Made by a program: the position numbers and the translations under genes. The notes below the pieces were generated by a model. The model saw only the letters and a program-made list of their open reading frames with translations. It ran no database searches and was not told the DNA's origin. From Acidobacteriaceae bacterium dw_441 (GTDB lineage Bacteria; Acidobacteriota; Terriglobia; Terriglobales; Acidobacteriaceae), in assembly GCA_018449715.1 (NCBI GenBank), contig JAAVVA010000001.1, positions 1,116,001-1,180,000 of the forward strand: DNA of 64,000 nucleotides, given 5' to 3'. Shown one piece after another: positions 33,734-42,794 of the stretch; position 1 is the first letter of the stretch, and the number at the start of each line of letters is the position of its first letter.

Positions 33734-35023
33734 CTATTGGAAGATGGAGAGATCAATTTCATCAGCCATCTTCTCGTAGCCCGCATCGTTAGGGTGTAAA
33801 TGATCGTCAGATGCCAAATTCGGAATCAGTCTGCCTGGGTGTCTAGGGTCGCGCATTACGACATCAAAATCGATCACCCCGTCGAACCCTTTGCTAGTCC
33901 TGATCCAATCATTGACGGCTTGCCGCGTTCGTTCTTTCGCCTCGGTATGGTAGTTGGCGATAGTGGCTCCCTCGGTTGGCATGATCGTGCAGCCAATTAT
34001 GCGGATTCCGCGCGCGTGCGACAACTGAATAAGTTTCTTATATCCAGCGACAATCTCGTCCGTTGTCGGCGCATCGACCGCTGGTGCAAGAAGCAGATCA
34101 CCAAGCCGCGCTCCTGGAAATCCGATGTCGTTTGTTCCTTCCAGCAGAACGATTTCAGAAACGCCGGGCACTCCCAGAGCATCTCGTTCAAAACGGGCCA
34201 CGCCGGAGACACCCAGACTTTTGAAGGGGCCGTCATTTAAGAGACGGTTTCCTGCCACGCCTTCATTGACCACGGCAAATGCCAGCTTGTCATCTGTTCG
34301 CTGCAAACGGCGAAAAAGATCACTCGGCCAGGTACGGTCTGCTTCAGGAGTGCTTTTGTCGCCATCGACAATGGAGTCACCGAACGCGACAATCACTCTG
34401 CGTCCGGGCCGACTGGCAACCAGTACCCTGCTCAAGAAGACCAAGCTGTCGGAAGTCTTCTCACTCTTCACAACAAAGTCCCGCGTGTGATCGCCCTTTT
34501 GCGTGATGACGGACTTTTTCAGCGCCAATGAGTGCCAGGTGATTGACTTGATCTGCTTTGGCACATACACGCTGATGGCGAGTTCTGAGCCGTTCGATAC
34601 AGATAGAGCGACGGGGTCGCTTATGAGGTCCGCCCCAGCAGGAATTGTGATTGTGTCGCTTCCAGCGAATGTCACCTTGCGCAGTGAACTCGGAACTACA
34701 TCCGTATTGCTCCGAGCGATTCCAACACTCACACCGCCCAGCAGAAGTGGCGAGTTTCCATATTCATTAGAAAACTGAAGGCGAATCTGCGAACCGCCGA
34801 GGCTGATTCGGACGCGTTCCCTCACCGTCTGTCCCCTAAGGTTCAGCAGCTCCTCATCCGGGTCTGGATCGGCGGCCTCGGGACTGGAGGCCCAAGTGGC
34901 GATCCACTGCGGCTGCTGACTGAGGATAGGGAGCGGCAGCATCCACAGGCACGCTGCGAAGGCTGCTTTGAGCCAGACGTGCGCACGGCACGAGAGAAGC
35001 CATTCGCGTCTTCCGGTCCTCAT
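33734..35023 (-). CDS. Exported SGNH/GDSL hydrolase
   Basis: 429 aa with a hydrophobic leader. The SGNH catalytic residues are Ser217 in VAFGDSIVDGD (block I), Gly/Asn in EGTNDIGF (block III) and Asp407-x-x-His410 in SDDHLHPNDAGY (block V). Members are esterases or lipases on lipids, polysaccharide acyl groups or xylan acetyls. It overlaps the NIPSNAP gene (35020-35023) and lies inverted inside the mobilization region; its base composition is visibly lower in GC than the genes on both sides, suggesting separate arrival. Confidence 0.88.
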   Translation of the reverse strand: MRTGRREWLLSCRAHVWLKAAFAACLWMLPLPILSQQPQWIATWASSPEAADPDPDEELLNLRGQTVRERVRISLGGSQIRLQFSNEYGNSPLLLGGVSVGIARSNTDVVPSSLRKVTFAGSDTITIPAGADLISDPVALSVSNGSELAISVYVPKQIKSITWHSLALKKSVITQKGDHTRDFVVKSEKTSDSLVFLSRVLVASRPGRRVIVAFGDSIVDGDKSTPEADRTWPSDLFRRLQRTDDKLAFAVVNEGVAGNRLLNDGPFKSLGVSGVARFERDALGVPGVSEIVLLEGTNDIGFPGARLGDLLLAPAVDAPTTDEIVAGYKKLIQLSHARGIRIIGCTIMPTEGATIANYHTEAKERTRQAVNDWIRTSKGFDGVIDFDVVMRDPRHPGRLIPNLASDDHLHPNDAGYEKMADEIDLSIFQ

Positions 35024-35502
35024 TTGGCATCCGAATACACGGTAGGGCTCATATAGACTTCGTCCACTAAGTAGTCTCCGTTTTTTTGCTGAATCAATGG
35101 TGCTGCGGCGTCTCGGAACCGCTTAAAGGCCGGATCGGCATGGAGAGCGTTCCAGTTTTTCTCCGCAGATGGGCGGTCGGCATGGGCCAGTAGATATACA
35201 AACGTATCCTGCCACGCAGGATCGTTGTCTTTGGGAACCCAGTCCCCTATCGGATGAAGACCGTGTTTGGCTTGCAGAGGGGAGACATCTCGAAATATAG
35301 ACTCCAAGGCTGGTGCTTCGCCGGAACGCGCGTGATAAATCATCAGTTCATACAGGTGATCGGATGCCGCTTCGACAGGGCTGGGGCGCAAGCGGCTTTG
35401 CTGGAACACCATCCCTGCAAGAAAGCACACACAGGCCAGAAACAAGAAACGGAGCAAGCTAAAGACCCTGTGATCGTTAGCGGCGACTTCTCGACTTCTC
35501 AC
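35020..35502 (-). CDS. NIPSNAP-family protein with membrane anchor
   Basis: A hydrophobic N-terminal segment (RFLFLACVCFLAGMVF) is followed by a NIPSNAP dimeric alpha-beta barrel (YELMIYHARSGEAPALESIF, WQDTFVYLLAHADRPSAEKNW). NIPSNAP domains have no agreed reaction; some act as monooxygenase-like or protein-interaction folds. It is the first gene of a two-gene unit with the SGNH hydrolase, reading away from the relaxase. Possibly an exported enzyme pair of a lipid or polyketide pathway; this is speculation. Confidence 0.82.
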   Translation of the reverse strand: MRSREVAANDHRVFSLLRFLFLACVCFLAGMVFQQSRLRPSPVEAASDHLYELMIYHARSGEAPALESIFRDVSPLQAKHGLHPIGDWVPKDNDPAWQDTFVYLLAHADRPSAEKNWNALHADPAFKRFRDAAAPLIQQKNGDYLVDEVYMSPTVYSDAK

Positions 35503-35635
35503 GTGATCTCCTCTCGAACTGCTTCCATAGCATTGAGTCTAGCGGTAATTAGTGTTGATTATGTGGCCACAAGTTTACAGGGCGAGCCAGACTCCCGTGA
35601 AGTCGCTTATGTTTACTCAGGCATAGAATCTTCCT

Positions 35636-38410
35636 ATGCTGACGATCTCCAAACCGCTGTCAGCTTCACAGGTACGGACGTACCATGAGCGGGAGTTTGC
35701 GTCGGAGCGGCAAAACTATTGGAGCCGCGACCAGCAGGGATATAGTGAGTGGCAAGGCAAGCTGGCCGAGCGGTGGGGCTTGGAAGGTGCGGTTGTCAAT
35801 GAGCACTTCGCCAGGCTGACCGAAGGCCAGCACCCGCACACGGAAGCCCAGCTTGTTCGCCATCAGGTTTCCAAAACCTATGAGGGAAAATTCGGTAAGG
35901 ACGTAACGAGCGTGGAGCACCGCGCCGGGTGGGATGCTACTTTCTCCGCGCCAAAGTCGGTTTCTCTCACGGCCCTTGTGGGAGGCGACGAGCGCGTAAG
36001 AAAGGCGCATCGGGAAAGTGTACGTGTTGCCCTCGGAGAGCTGGAAAAGTACACGCAGGCCCGCATCGGCAACGTCCATGCGCCGGAGACAACTGGCAAA
36101 TTCGTTGCGGCTACCTTCGAGCACGATACCGCGCGGCCTGTGGACGGCTACGCCGCGCCGCAGCTTCACACCCATGCTGTGATCTTCAACGTCACCGAGC
36201 GCGACAACGGACAAACCCGCGCCTTGCAGCCGCAGGAGCTATTCGCGTCGCAGCGCGTCGCTACCAGCCTGTACCGTTCTGAGCTGGCGATGCGGTTGCA
36301 GGGCTTGGGCTATGAGCTGGAGCGCGGCAAGCATGGACAACCGGAGATCAAGGGCTACACGAAAGAGTATCTGGAGGCCAGCAGTCCGCGCCGGGAGCAG
36401 ATTAAAGACCATTTGCGCGAGATGGGAATAGACGGAGCGGGAGCCGCGCAGGTGGCCGCGCACCGGACGCGGGATAGCAAAGAATTGCTATCGCCGGAAC
36501 AGGTATTAGAGAGACATCGGAATCTCGCCGCGCAGTATGGACATCAGGCCGATAAAGTTGTGGCCGAGGCGCGGGAGCGCGGCCAGAGTCACGTACACGA
36601 ACCCGAATTGAATCGAAGTGCAGTGACCGCGCAGCAGGCCGTCACGTATGCCCGCGATCATCTTTTCGAGCGTTCCGCCGTGCTGGACCGGCGCGAACTT
36701 CTGGAAGCGGCGCTCAATCGCGGCATGGGAGAAACAACGTATGCCCATATCCGGCAGGAGTTCGCGCAGCGGGCCGCGCGAGGCGAGTTCCGCACGGTCG
36801 ATCATGCCGGAGCAGGCCAGCAATACACCACCGCTGCCATGCTTCGCATGGAACGCGAGATTGTTGCAAAGATGCAGGAAGGCAATCAGCGCGGGATGAG
36901 TGACCCGATGCTGGTTGATGGACGTATACGCATTGCAACGGAAGACCGCCACCCGGAACTGAATACTTCGCAGCGCCAAGTGGTCGATGATGTGTTTCTC
37001 TCCCGCGAAAAGATAGTGGGGCTGGATGGCGTCGCTGGGGCTGGCAAGACAACGACACTGGCCGTCATTCGTGAAGGCGCAGAAGCACAAGGGTACAAGG
37101 TCGAAGGTTTCGCGCCTACGTCCCGCGCGGCGCAAAAGCTGGCCGACGCTGGTATGGAAACATCCACGTTGCAAAGGCATCTTGCGCGTGGACAGCAGCC
37201 GGACACCGGAGAGCGCCGTCTGTATGTGCTCGATGAATCCTCGCTTGCGTCCACCAAACAGATGCACGAGTTTGTGAATCGCCTGCATCCCAATGACCGC
37301 GTTTTATTGGTGGGCGACCGAAGGCAGCATGAGTCGGTAGAGGCCGGGCGTCCCTTCGCGCAGCTTCAGGACGCGGGCATGAAGACAGTCAAACTTGAAG
37401 AGATTGTCCGCCAGAAAGACCCGGAGCTGAAACAAGTAGTCGAGCAACTGGCGCGTGGCGAGGTGCGCGAAGCCGTGCAGGGTTTAGAGCGGCAGGGCCG
37501 CGTTCATGAGATTGCAGGACATGAAGAACGCATCACGGCCATAGCGAACGAATATGCGAAGTCACCGGAGGGGACGCTGGTTGTCTCGCCCGATAATCGC
37601 TCCCGCGTGGAGATCAATCTGGCGATTCGTGCCGAGATGCAGGAGCGCGATTTAGTTAGTAAAGACGAACATCGCATCCATGCGCTTGTGCCGCGCCAAG
37701 ACCTTACCGGGCCGGAGCGCACATGGGCCGCGCGGTACGAGTTCAACGACGTAGTACGCTATGCCCGCGCGTCGAAAGAGACGGGCATGGAGCACGGCGA
37801 ATACGCGCGGGTCAAGAGCGTTGACGCTGACAAGAACCTGTTAACCGTGGTGCGGGCCGATGGCTCCGAGCTGACCTATGATCCTCGCAGGCAGCAGGGC
37901 GTCTCCGTATACCGCGAGGAACCGCGCAGCTTTGCTGTGGGCGACCGCATCCAGTTCACCGCCCCCGCAAACGATTTGAAGATTGCCAACCGCGAATTAG
38001 GGACGGTCGAGGCTATCAGCCAGGATGGGCGTCTCTCTCTCAAGTTGGACGGAGGTCGTGCCGTACAACTCGATCCGCATGAACATCCGCATCTCGATCA
38101 CGGTTATGCGGTGACGAGCCATTCCAGCCAGGGGCAGACTGCCGAGCGGGTATTGATTCACGTTGATACCGGGTTGGCCGCGAAAGACTTGCTCAACAGC
38201 CGCATGGCTTACGTTGCCGTCTCACGCGGAGCCGAAGACGCGCAGCTCTACACCAACGACCGTGCGAAACTGCCGGAGGCGTTAGGGCATGACGTTTCCC
38301 ACAAGAGCGCCCACACACCGACGATCAAACCAGAGCACGCCATCACGCCGAAGCAGCCGGAAATTGCGCCCGTTATAGAACACGGCATGGGCTTGGGGCA
38401 TAGCCTCTAA
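35636..38410 (+). CDS. MobF-family relaxase/helicase (TrwC/TraI-like)
   Basis: 924 aa, nicks oriT and unwinds plasmid-type DNA. The N-terminal relaxase domain has a Tyr near position 16 (in SQVRTYHERE) and further Tyr at about 28, the three-His metal site in LHTHAVIFN (about residues 178-186) and the segment WDATFSAPKSVSL. The C-terminal part is a RecD-like helicase: Walker A GVAGAGKTTT near 464-473, Walker B YVLDESSL and SHSSQGQT. It completes a trwABC-like set with the RHH and coupling-protein genes, from which it is separated by the inserted pair at 33734-35502. Confidence 0.93.
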   Translation: MLTISKPLSASQVRTYHEREFASERQNYWSRDQQGYSEWQGKLAERWGLEGAVVNEHFARLTEGQHPHTEAQLVRHQVSKTYEGKFGKDVTSVEHRAGWDATFSAPKSVSLTALVGGDERVRKAHRESVRVALGELEKYTQARIGNVHAPETTGKFVAATFEHDTARPVDGYAAPQLHTHAVIFNVTERDNGQTRALQPQELFASQRVATSLYRSELAMRLQGLGYELERGKHGQPEIKGYTKEYLEASSPRREQIKDHLREMGIDGAGAAQVAAHRTRDSKELLSPEQVLERHRNLAAQYGHQADKVVAEARERGQSHVHEPELNRSAVTAQQAVTYARDHLFERSAVLDRRELLEAALNRGMGETTYAHIRQEFAQRAARGEFRTVDHAGAGQQYTTAAMLRMEREIVAKMQEGNQRGMSDPMLVDGRIRIATEDRHPELNTSQRQVVDDVFLSREKIVGLDGVAGAGKTTTLAVIREGAEAQGYKVEGFAPTSRAAQKLADAGMETSTLQRHLARGQQPDTGERRLYVLDESSLASTKQMHEFVNRLHPNDRVLLVGDRRQHESVEAGRPFAQLQDAGMKTVKLEEIVRQKDPELKQVVEQLARGEVREAVQGLERQGRVHEIAGHEERITAIANEYAKSPEGTLVVSPDNRSRVEINLAIRAEMQERDLVSKDEHRIHALVPRQDLTGPERTWAARYEFNDVVRYARASKETGMEHGEYARVKSVDADKNLLTVVRADGSELTYDPRRQQGVSVYREEPRSFAVGDRIQFTAPANDLKIANRELGTVEAISQDGRLSLKLDGGRAVQLDPHEHPHLDHGYAVTSHSSQGQTAERVLIHVDTGLAAKDLLNSRMAYVAVSRGAEDAQLYTNDRAKLPEALGHDVSHKSAHTPTIKPEHAITPKQPEIAPVIEHGMGLGHSL

Positions 38411-38414
38411 TGAA

Positions 38415-39440
38415 TCAAACGAAATCACCGTAGCTGACCTCACGAGCGTCCGTAGCCGCAAGGATATGAGGATAAGTGCTCTCATACGCATTCGTTTCTG
38501 AGTCGTGTTCCGAAAGCATTGAGAGGTAAGGCAGCCGAAACAGCGTCGCCTTCATCGCGTGCAGAATGTCGAGACTGATGTAGCTGAGAAGCGGCATTGG
38601 AATGGGAGTCATGGGAGGCTTCATCTCAAGCTCAGTAAGAACCTCGATTGCCTTGATATGTTTCGCCCGATCTTCCAACAGCAAATCGCAGAACTGACCA
38701 ACGATGATGCGGGCCGCAGCGATTTTCTCCCGCTCCATTGCATCGGCATCTTTGGGATACTCTTCGCCTTCCGCTCCGTCGAGCCTCGCTTCGTTTTTCC
38801 ATTGCGGCAGACAGAGTTTGACGGCGTGGACGAACAGCCAGTCGTAATCTTCATTGGCACCTTTTTTTCCCGTTAGAAGAGATTGCAGAAGGTCGAAACC
38901 GATTTGAAAATGTGCCTGCCGTACATAGCCGTGAGCCGGAATGTCGATCCGGCAGGGCATTTCAAGTAAGGCGAGATGTCTCTCGCCTTCGCTCCTAAAC
39001 TCGATTGGGTCATTGCAGGTTTTGCCGCAAACGTCCGCCGACATCTCTCTGTGCCACCGGCTCAGCCAGCGCATCGCTCCGCTCGCGCGGAGCTTTCCTA
39101 AGATCACTTCCGTGTCGTCTTCATAGTTCGCCAGCGGGTCTTTGCCCAGCAGCGGGATCAGGAAATCCCAGCGGATCATTTCTGTGCGTTTGTTTCGGGC
39201 AGAAAGATTCTGTTGCTCTCTTTGTTCCAGCGTGAGATCAGCAACCGGGCCGTCGCATCGAAAAGCAGGATCGTCAAAGAACGGTTGAACATGCGCCAGT
39301 GAACGATGCCCGTTGACTTCAAGCAGACTGACAGGCTGTTTACATGCAGGGCAGCAGACTTTCAGCAAGCCGCAGTCGTTAGGCTCCAACCTGTTAGCAT
39401 CGACATATTCGTTGAGTGCGAGGCTATATCCGAAGAGCAT
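38415..39440 (-). CDS. Hypothetical protein with CPxC...H zinc-like N-terminus
   Basis: 341 aa. The N-terminus reads CGLLKVCCPACKQPV, followed by HRSLAHVQ at the expected distance for a C2H2-type zinc site, a pattern resembling the CoiA competence-protein N-terminal domain. A long helical body follows, and no nuclease motif is obvious. It converges with the relaxase and sits immediately upstream of an IS30-type element. Start: ATG at 39440 rather than further upstream, since the earlier codons do not look like coding sequence. Confidence 0.68.
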   Translation of the reverse strand: MLFGYSLALNEYVDANRLEPNDCGLLKVCCPACKQPVSLLEVNGHRSLAHVQPFFDDPAFRCDGPVADLTLEQREQQNLSARNKRTEMIRWDFLIPLLGKDPLANYEDDTEVILGKLRASGAMRWLSRWHREMSADVCGKTCNDPIEFRSEGERHLALLEMPCRIDIPAHGYVRQAHFQIGFDLLQSLLTGKKGANEDYDWLFVHAVKLCLPQWKNEARLDGAEGEEYPKDADAMEREKIAAARIIVGQFCDLLLEDRAKHIKAIEVLTELEMKPPMTPIPMPLLSYISLDILHAMKATLFRLPYLSMLSEHDSETNAYESTYPHILAATDAREVSYGDFV

Positions 39441-39575
39441 GGCCCAATCCTCCGCATGGTGCCATGATGCTCCGGTTTGTGCCGAAGAGCAATGCGAAGG
39501 CTCAATAGGAAAGGGCAATGCTCACTTGTTTGCAAGATGCTATGGAACGCAGATTGAGTGAAAATGCAGCCCCAT

Positions 39576-40574
39576 TTAGGTGGCCAGTGCAACAGGCTTG
39601 AGAAGCTGAGGATTGGAGAAGACCTCCAGTGGTGTCCTGAAGGCTAGCACGGCGCGTGGCCGGTTGTTAAGAAGTTGTTCCACTCGATGCACTTCGTCCT
39701 GGGAGATTGCAGTGAAGTCCGTGGACTTCGGGAAGTATTCGCGGACAAGGCCATTGGTGTGTTCGTTGAGTCCACGTTCCCACGCGTGATAGGGCTTGGC
39801 GAAGAACGTATCTGCATCCAGCGCCGCACCGAAGATCTTGTGCCGTGCGAACTCAGCTCCGTTGTCCATGGTCAGCGTAAGAACCTTGTCGATGTCTTTG
39901 GAGAGACGTGCTTCGATGACATTTGCCACAACATCGGATTTTGATTCAGCAACGAGAGCGAGACGAACGAACTTCGATCCGCGTTCCACCATGCTGACCA
40001 GCGCCCCTTTGCGCTGGCTGCCGACGATGGTATCCAGCTCCCAGTCGCCAACACGTGACTTTTCTTCCACGATGGATGGCCGCTGACCGATGTCCACGCG
40101 CCCGGCAACTGGCGCTTTTCTGCGTGTGAAGTCGAACCGTGAGCCGAAGCGGCGATAGCGGCGACCGCCACGACGAAGCTGTCGGTAGAGATGGCCACCA
40201 TCGATCTTATTGCGCCAGACGTGCCAGTAGATGCGCTCATAACTGACAGACGCCAGCTCTGTCTGTCGATGTTTGAGCCAGCCGCCGATCTGCTCCGGAC
40301 TCCAGCCCAGGTGCAGCTTCTCTTCCACGAAGGCGATCATCGCAGGCGTCAGCTTTGAAGGACGCCGTTTGCGATCTCGCTGACGCTTCTCCGCGCAGGC
40401 CTGCGCCTGGTGGTAGTAATACTTGCCGTCCACCTTGTTTCGTCGCCGCTCCCGCCCGACGGTAGAACGGTGAACCTTCAGGTCACGAGCGATCTCCGCG
40501 TCCGAGATGCCCCGTTTCGTGAGGACTTGAATTTGTATCCGGTCATCGAGACCCAGGTGTCGGTATGCCGCCAA
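39576..40574 (-). CDS. IS30-family transposase
   Basis: 332 aa DDE transposase: N-terminal HTH (RGISDAEIARDLKVHRSTVGRE), then the Asp of WELDTIVG, the Asp of MDNGAEFA and the Glu of ERGLNEHTNGL, spaced as in IS30. A TTG at 40572-40574 is the apparent start; no ATG is available before the domain. The left terminal repeat is not clear. It interrupts nothing obvious and lies at the IME's right edge. Confidence 0.85.
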   Translation of the reverse strand: MAAYRHLGLDDRIQIQVLTKRGISDAEIARDLKVHRSTVGRERRRNKVDGKYYYHQAQACAEKRQRDRKRRPSKLTPAMIAFVEEKLHLGWSPEQIGGWLKHRQTELASVSYERIYWHVWRNKIDGGHLYRQLRRGGRRYRRFGSRFDFTRRKAPVAGRVDIGQRPSIVEEKSRVGDWELDTIVGSQRKGALVSMVERGSKFVRLALVAESKSDVVANVIEARLSKDIDKVLTLTMDNGAEFARHKIFGAALDADTFFAKPYHAWERGLNEHTNGLVREYFPKSTDFTAISQDEVHRVEQLLNNRPRAVLAFRTPLEVFSNPQLLKPVALAT

Positions 40575-40613
40575 AATGCACCTCCAGTGGCTTAAGCCAC
40601 TGGAGGTGCATTT
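40574..40613. repeat. Perfect 40-bp palindrome at the transposase start
   Basis: A flawless 20-bp arm (aaatgcacctccagtggctt) meets its complement without a spacer, touching the TTG start of the IS30 transposase. Partial similarity of its arm (gccactgg...) to the left side of the IS at about 39583 (ggccagtgc) suggests it holds an IS end, perhaps two abutted ends as in an IS30 joint, though the left end is too diverged to prove this. Confidence 0.6.
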
Positions 40614-40678
40614 ACCCCAATTCCTTGTGCTTTTTACGACCTTGTTGCACTATGAACTTGAAGAGGCGGCACAAAACC

Positions 40679-40698
40679 CCTGCACAGTTCCTACACAG
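40679..40698 (+). promoter_or_regulatory. Putative integrase arm-type sites, right end
   Basis: cctgcacag at 40679-40687 and the near copy cctacacag at 40690-40698. The distance to the 12-bp core at 40759 (about 61 bp) matches that at the left end. Confidence 0.45.
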
Positions 40699-40758
40699 CC
40701 AAAAACAGGCTATTTATCTCTCCATAAATCAGGGATTTCCAAAAATCAACTCACCCGA

Positions 40759-40770
40759 TCAGGATGACAA
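40759..40770 (+). other. Putative attR core (12-bp direct repeat)
   Basis: tcaggatgacaa, identical to 8537-8548. The sequence to the right of it up to pdxS should be original chromosome. Confidence 0.5.
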
Positions 40771-40867
40771 TTCTGAACGGAGCCTCATCTGAAAGGGTGA
40801 TTTTTAGAGCGGAACGCTCCTGACGAAATGCTATCGGCATCCCGAGCGGGCTTTTTTGCGGCCAGCG

Positions 40868-41821
40868 TTACCAGCCCCGGGTCTGGAGAAGCTGGGACTC
40901 TTCGAGAGCAGCGGCGGCGAGGCCCTTCATGGTTCCGGTGACCTGCTCGCTGGCTTCGGCAACGATCTTGGGATCGTTGTAGTGCGTCGTCGCGATGACG
41001 ATGGCCTTGGCACGCGAGACGGCCTCGGCGCGCTCCTTCGGGTCGTTCTCGACATCGAGCGGAGTAGCGCGCTCCTTCATGAAGATTCCCGATCCGACAA
41101 AGACGGCCTCGGCTCCGAGCTGCATCATCAGGGCCGCATCGGCAGGGGTGGCGATGCCGCCGGCGGAGAAGTTCGGCACGGGCAGCTTGCCGGTCTTGGC
41201 GATGATGCGGATCAGCTCGTAGGGCGCCTGGTGGACCTTCGCGGCGTTATACAGCTCGGACTCGTCGAGGACGGTCAGGGCCTTCATCTCGCGGGCGATC
41301 TGGCGCATGTGCTGGACGGCGTGGACCACATCGCCGGTTCCAGCCTCGCCTTTGGTGCGGATCATAGCCGCGCCTTCCGCGATACGGCGACAGGCTTCGC
41401 CGAGGTTACGCGCGCCGCAGACAAAGGGTGTGGAGAAGGCGTGCTTGTCGATGTGGTAGACCTCGTCGGCGGGGGTCAGAACCTCGGACTCGTCGATGAA
41501 GTCGACGCCCAACTCCTGCAGGACCTGCGCCTCGGCGAAGTGGCCGATGCGGGCCTTGGCCATGACGGGAACGGAGACGGCCTCGATAATCTCCTTGATG
41601 AGCTTGGGGTTAGCCATGCGGGCGACGCCGCCCTCGGCGCGGATCATGGCCGGAACGCGCTCGAGCGCCATGACGGAGGTGGCTCCCGCCTCTTCGGCGA
41701 TGCGCGCCTGCTCGACGTTCATGACGTCCATGATGACTCCACCCTTGAGCATCTCGGCCAAGCCGGTCTTGAGGCGGAGGGATGAGGAGGCGAGGTTGCC
41801 GTTCGAGGTGTGGTCTGCCAT
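40868..41821 (-). CDS. pdxS: Pyridoxal 5'-phosphate synthase subunit PdxS
   Basis: Synthase subunit of the DXP-independent vitamin B6 pathway; it condenses ribose 5-phosphate, glyceraldehyde 3-phosphate and ammonia. The signature [21 protein letters not shown], the catalytic lysine region [10 protein letters not shown] and the second lysine in [13 protein letters not shown] are present; 317 aa is normal. The glutaminase partner PdxT supplies the ammonia, usually from an adjacent gene, but none is seen here: the region after pdxS holds the IME's right edge. Confidence 0.97.
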   Translation of the reverse strand: MADHTSNGNLASSSLRLKTGLAEMLKGGVIMDVMNVEQARIAEEAGATSVMALERVPAMIRAEGGVARMANPKLIKEIIEAVSVPVMAKARIGHFAEAQVLQELGVDFIDESEVLTPADEVYHIDKHAFSTPFVCGARNLGEACRRIAEGAAMIRTKGEAGTGDVVHAVQHMRQIAREMKALTVLDESELYNAAKVHQAPYELIRIIAKTGKLPVPNFSAGGIATPADAALMMQLGAEAVFVGSGIFMKERATPLDVENDPKERAEAVSRAKAIVIATTHYNDPKIVAEASEQVTGTMKGLAAAALEESQLLQTRGW

Positions 41822-42066
41822 GACGAAGTTCTCCTTGGGAGCCGCGGCGGTTGATGATTTTGAGTTTCCGCGAGAGTTTCAGTTTAGCAGTTTGTTTCTG
41901 CGGTATGAAGAGAGAGGGGTTTCCGCGAAATAGAACGACCGCAAACCATTAACCAGAGGGTGCCGCATCGCGGAGTTTTTGCAGGATTTTCAAAAAATAT
42001 TCACGTCACAGACGAAAGAGGAGTACAAACTTCGCAGATGGGGTACGTGTGCGCCCCGGAGGATGA

Positions 42067-42789
42067 ATGAGCGCAGAGCTGACGATTGTGATTCCGGCAA
42101 AGAATGAAGTAGAGATGCTGCCAAGGTTGCTGGAGTCATTGACCCGGCAGGACTACGAAGGAATGGCGCAGACCCGGGTGATCGTGGCGGATGCGGGTTC
42201 TACTGACGGGACGGTCGAGGTGGCGCTTAGCTTTCGGGACCGTCTGATGGTCGAGGTGATTGAGGGTGGGCTGCCTTCGGTGGGACGTAATGCGGGAGCG
42301 AAGATCGCCACGACTCCTTACGTGCTCTTCATGGATGCGGACGTCGAGCTGACGGAGCCTACGCTGCTGCGGCGCGCTCTCTGGAGGATGCGGCGCAGGA
42401 AGCTGCACCTTGTGACGACGAGCATCGGATGCAGGGAAGGCGGCTTCTTCGACAACGCGCTGTACGCGGGCAACAATTTCATGCAGTACATCGGTTCGTT
42501 CCTGAAGCCGTTTGCGACGGGGATGTTCATGTTGTTCGACCGCGAGGCCTTCTGGGCGCTGGGCGGCTTCAACGAGCGCGCCCTGTTCGCCGAAGACTAC
42601 CTGCTGTCGAAGGGGGTGGCGCGGACGCGCTTCCGCATCGTGCGCGGCAAGATCCTGACGACCAACCGCAGGTTCCAGAAGCTCGGACATGGGCGTATGG
42701 TCTGGATGTTCTTCAAGACCATGATGCACAGCTGGAACGACAACTACTTCCTCCGCGACCAGGGGTACTGGGAGGAGCCGGGGGTTTAA
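42067..42789 (+). CDS. Family 2 glycosyltransferase
   Basis: GT-A fold inverting glycosyltransferase, 240 aa. The nucleotide-binding N-terminus LTIVIPAKNEVEMLPRLLESL, the DAGSTDGT segment and the metal-binding DxD (FMDADVEL) are in order. No long membrane segment is present, so it is cytosolic or peripheral. A GGAGG precedes the ATG closely. It is monocistronic, with the acceptor unknown. Confidence 0.9.
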   Translation: MSAELTIVIPAKNEVEMLPRLLESLTRQDYEGMAQTRVIVADAGSTDGTVEVALSFRDRLMVEVIEGGLPSVGRNAGAKIATTPYVLFMDADVELTEPTLLRRALWRMRRRKLHLVTTSIGCREGGFFDNALYAGNNFMQYIGSFLKPFATGMFMLFDREAFWALGGFNERALFAEDYLLSKGVARTRFRIVRGKILTTNRRFQKLGHGRMVWMFFKTMMHSWNDNYFLRDQGYWEEPGV

Positions 42790-42794
42790 CGGCT

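Larger units (their letters stand above)
8537..40770. mobile_element. Integrative and mobilizable element (IME), about 32 kb
   Basis: The boundaries are set by a 12-bp direct repeat, tcaggatgacaa. CTGCACAG-type repeats (putative integrase arm sites) lie about 60 bp inside both ends. The element carries a tyrosine integrase next to the left end, an ArdC antirestriction protein, an RHH accessory factor, a VirD4-type coupling protein and a MobF relaxase. I see no VirB4, VirB6 or other mating-pore gene, which makes it mobilizable rather than self-transmissible. Cargo includes a type I restriction operon, a DUF262/DUF1524 gene, a recombinase cassette and regulators. The insertion lies between the SMR gene and pdxS; no tRNA gene is at either edge. 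Confidence 0.7.

Noticed and set aside
40807-40856. Possible terminators near the IME right edge
   Set aside because: The stems are only 4-5 bp, and the T-tract is on the wrong side for pdxS.
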